From JBJXHG01 sp046160865 (lineage in GTDB: Bacteria; Planctomycetota; UBA1135; GCA-002686595), in assembly GCA_046160865.1 (NCBI GenBank), contig JBJXHG010000071.1:1-6263 (forward strand): a stretch of 6,263 nt of DNA, in the 5' to 3' direction. Every line of letters starts with the position of its first letter. Position 1 is the first letter of the stretch. The position numbers were made by a program, and so were the translations under genes. The notes under the pieces were generated by a model, which ran no database searches, was not told the origin of the DNA, and saw only the letters and a list, made by a program, of their open reading frames with translations. Shown here piece by piece: positions 4,251 through 6,263 of this stretch.

Positions 4251-6062
4251 ATGACGGACCAACCCGCTGCGCCCGGACCGGCGGCAGAGCCCAAAGCTCC
4301 GAAGAGCGTCACGCTCAAGGGCACCCCGGTCGCGCCCGGCCTCGTGCTCGGCGTGGTGCACGTCAAGGATTACGACCTGCTCCAGGCGCTGCCGCAGCGC
4401 GTGCCGCTCGAGCAAGTCGAGCGCGAGCTCAATCGCTTCCACAAAGCGCTGTCCGCGTCGCGGCGCCAGATCGACGATCTCAAGCTCAAGCTGCAGGGCA
4501 AGGTGCCCGCCGATCACGTGCGCATCCTCGACACGCACGGCGCGTACTTGAAGGACTCGGTGTTCCTGTCGGACGTCGAGAACTTGATCATCAACGAGCA
4601 GATGCGACTCGAAGCGGCGATCGCGAAGGTGATCGCGGACTTCGACCGCATCTTCCGTCTCGTGCAGAACGAGACGCTGCGTGAGCGCGCCGTCGATCTG
4701 CGCGACGTGGGCATCCGCGTGCTGCGCAACCTCGAGAAGGACACGGACGACCCCAAGCACGCGCCGGTCGCGCCCGACGATTACGTGCTGATCGCGCGCG
4801 AGCTGTCGATCGTCGACATGTTCAACCTCGCGAACCAGCACGTGCTCGGGATCATCACCGAGGCCGGCGGTCTCACGAGCCACGCGGCGATCCTCGCGCG
4901 CTCGATGCGCATCCCGACGTTGACCGGCGTCGCGGGCTTGCTCGAGAAAGTACGCGAAGCCGACTTCGTCATCCTCGACGCGACCGAAGGCATCGTGCGC
5001 GTCAACCCCGACGAGCTCGTGCGGCAGCAGTACCGCCAAGCGAGCGCGCCGAAGGCGCCGACCGTGCCGGCCGAGGAGCCGTCGGTGTGGTCGAAGCGCG
5101 GTGCACGCACGCGCGACGGACAGACGGTCAGCGTGACCGCGATCTGCGGCAACTTGCCCGAGGTCGACCAAGCCGCCGAGCTCTCGATGCAGGGCATCGG
5201 GTTGTACCGCACCGAGCTCCTGTACTTGATCGATCGCGAGCAGCCGTCGCTCGAATCGTTGATCGCGCACTACGCGGCGGTGATCGAGCACGGCCGAGGC
5301 CAGCCCGTCACATTTCGATTGCTCCACGTCGACTCGAGCTTGGAGGTCACGTACCTGCACGAATCGCGCGAGCTCAACCCGAGCCTCGGCCGCGCCGGTG
5401 TGCGCGTCCTGCTCGCGCGCGAGCAGGTGCTGCGCCGGCAGCTCACGGCGCTCTTGCGCGCCGCGCCAGCGGGATCCGAGTCGCGCGTGCGCATCGCCGT
5501 GCCGTTCGTCACCGATTGTGGCGATCTGCGGCGCGTGAAGGAGATCCTGTTCGAGGAGCGCTACGCGTTGCGCAAAGCGGGCGTGCCGTTCCAGGAGAAC
5601 GTCGAGCTCGGCGCGGTGATCGAGACGCCGGTCGCGGCGCTCGGTGCACGCGACCTGGCGCTCGAAGCGGACTTCCTGACGATCAGCCTCGACTCCGCGC
5701 TGCAGTACCTGCTCGCCGCGGATCGCGAGAACCACGAATTGCGCGACTACTTCGAGCCGATCCATCCGTTCGTGCTGCGCACGGTGATGCAGATCGTCGA
5801 AGTGTGCGAGCAAGCCGGCCGCCCGCTCTCGGTATTCGGCGTGACGGCCGTGCAGCCGGGCAACTTGCCGTTCCTGCTCGGCGCGGGGCTGCGTCACTTC
5901 TGCGTGCCGCCCGTCGGACTCAAGGACTTCTTGGATCACTTGCAGCGCATCGACTTGCGCAGCGCGAAGCGCGCGACCGCGCTCGCCTCGCGCGCGTCGT
6001 GCCAAGCGGAGACGCAGACGCTCGTCGACGGCTACCGGCACGGCTACGCGCGTCCGTCGTGA
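4251..6062 (+). CDS. ptsP: PEP-protein phosphotransferase (PTS Enzyme I) family, degenerate catalytic domain
   Basis: The product is 603 residues, slightly longer than E. coli Enzyme I (575). Normal Enzyme I takes phosphate from PEP onto a histidine and passes it to HPr in the cytoplasm. After a Pro/Ala-rich N-terminus (1-20) comes the helical HPr-binding region with DLRDVGIRVLRNL (149-161). The phospho-histidine domain follows with GGLTSHAAILARS, H211 being the active histidine. A Pro-rich linker (264-278) leads to the PEP-binding barrel (about 285-565). There R320, R356, E458 and R492 match E. coli R296, R332, E431 and R465. However, the GGDK motif is DSSL, R358 is A382, N454/D455 are D481/S482, and catalytic C502 is F529. 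PEP use is therefore doubtful. There is no GAF domain, so it is ptsI-like in architecture despite the symbol. No HPr gene is adjacent. The ATG fits the promoter at 4217-4244. Confidence 0.88.
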   Translation: MTDQPAAPGPAAEPKAPKSVTLKGTPVAPGLVLGVVHVKDYDLLQALPQRVPLEQVERELNRFHKALSASRRQIDDLKLKLQGKVPADHVRILDTHGAYLKDSVFLSDVENLIINEQMRLEAAIAKVIADFDRIFRLVQNETLRERAVDLRDVGIRVLRNLEKDTDDPKHAPVAPDDYVLIARELSIVDMFNLANQHVLGIITEAGGLTSHAAILARSMRIPTLTGVAGLLEKVREADFVILDATEGIVRVNPDELVRQQYRQASAPKAPTVPAEEPSVWSKRGARTRDGQTVSVTAICGNLPEVDQAAELSMQGIGLYRTELLYLIDREQPSLESLIAHYAAVIEHGRGQPVTFRLLHVDSSLEVTYLHESRELNPSLGRAGVRVLLAREQVLRRQLTALLRAAPAGSESRVRIAVPFVTDCGDLRRVKEILFEERYALRKAGVPFQENVELGAVIETPVAALGARDLALEADFLTISLDSALQYLLAADRENHELRDYFEPIHPFVLRTVMQIVEVCEQAGRPLSVFGVTAVQPGNLPFLLGAGLRHFCVPPVGLKDFLDHLQRIDLRSAKRATALASRASCQAETQTLVDGYRHGYARPS

Positions 6063-6063
6063 A

Positions 6064-6228
6064 CCACACCCTGCTGCGGTTGCGCCAACTCGTTCGGCCG
6101 GTGTTGTTGGATCGGAATCGATCCTCGCGGACGTCACAGGAAAGGTGCGGTCGATTCCGATGCAACGCCTTGCCCGAGACGAGTTGGCACGACCTCGCGA
6201 CGGACGTGGTGAGCGATGCGGGCTAGCC
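6064..6228. repeat. Dispersed palindromic element, copy 2, inverted relative to copy 1
   Basis: The reverse complement of copy 1 (97-277) aligns along this whole stretch, including CCCTGCTGCGGTTGCGCCAA (6069-6088), GATCCTCGCGGAC and CTCGCGACGGACGTGGTGAG. It is again a long imperfect hairpin: ATCGGAATCGA (6111-6121) and TCGATTCCGAT (6151-6161) pair perfectly near the axis. The right end is CTAG-terminated, as in copy 1. The outer 17 or so bases of the left end are missing or unrecognisable where the element meets the Enzyme I-like stop codon (6060-6062). Its position suggests it could also act as a terminator or 3' stabiliser for that transcript. Confidence 0.85.
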
Positions 6229-6243
6229 CGCATCGCTCACCAC
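6206..6243. repeat. Perfect 38-bp palindrome centred on CTAG
   Basis: GTGGTGAGCGATGCGGGCT (6206-6224) is followed immediately by its exact reverse complement (6225-6243); pairing stops at 6205/6244. The left arm is the terminal inverted repeat of copy 2. The right arm is the same terminal sequence facing outward, so two element ends meet head to head and share one CTAG. Confidence 0.9.
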
Positions 6244-6263
6244 ACCGCGGCTGCAACGGCGCA
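6225..6263. repeat. Start of a probable third CTAG-ended element, cut by the window edge
   Basis: It begins with the same terminal sequence as copies 1 and 2 (CTAGCCCGCATCGCTCACCA), then continues with ACCGCGGCTGCAACG, which differs from those copies but matches the intergenic segment at 3841-3863. It may be a related family member or a hybrid; only 39 bases are visible. Confidence 0.45.

Noticed and set aside
2060..4366. 768-residue frame on the - strand
   Set aside because: It is antisense to the propeller gene and the following intergenic region; composition is typical of a mirrored GC-rich gene, with no family match.
3876..6233. 785-residue frame on the - strand
   Set aside because: It is antisense to the Enzyme I-like gene along nearly its whole length, is Arg/His/Val/Asp-rich with no recognisable domain, and is explained by strong G/C bias at third codon positions of the real gene.

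Overview
The window is GC-rich throughout, with G/C-biased third codon positions. It carries four convincing genes, all on the + strand, separated by unusually repeat- and palindrome-rich intergenic DNA. The best guess for the source is a planctomycete (Planctomycetota), probably an uncultured or deep lineage. The main reason is the secreted FG-GAP protein, whose cysteine-bearing C-terminal domain (NYCSATPNSLG..., ending in VTLCP) resembles domains I associate with large secreted protein families of that phylum. This is an inference; no rRNA or other decisive marker is present.

Layout. (1) 1-288: an ambiguous edge segment, then a 181-bp imperfect palindrome with CTAG-ended terminal inverted repeats that stops 11 bp before the first gene. 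(2) 289-1633: a two-gene unit, a BtpA/SgcQ-family TIM-barrel protein followed 16 bp later by a MoaB/Mog-type molybdopterin protein with its own Shine-Dalgarno. (3) 1634-2032: 400 bp without a credible gene, holding only weak -10-like boxes and small palindromes. (4) 2033-3712: a secreted seven-repeat FG-GAP beta-propeller protein, followed by a perfect 12-bp hairpin. (5) 3713-4250: non-coding, repeat-containing DNA ending in a good promoter. (6) 4251-6062: an Enzyme I-like PEP-protein phosphotransferase. (7) 6064-6263: a second, inverted copy of the 181-bp element, a perfect 38-bp palindrome centred on CTAG, and the start of what looks like a third element.

The genes do not form one pathway. 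btpA-like and moaB are probably co-transcribed; the propeller gene and the Enzyme I gene are probably independent units. Two things deserve attention. The Enzyme I-like protein keeps its phospho-histidine domain intact but lacks several residues essential for using PEP, including the catalytic cysteine, so it may not be a working Enzyme I. The dispersed hairpin element ends in CTAG, occurs in inverted copies at both ends of the window, and may supply the -10 box of the first gene. Genes that appear to lead transcripts have -10-like boxes almost touching the start codon and no Shine-Dalgarno, which suggests leaderless mRNAs.
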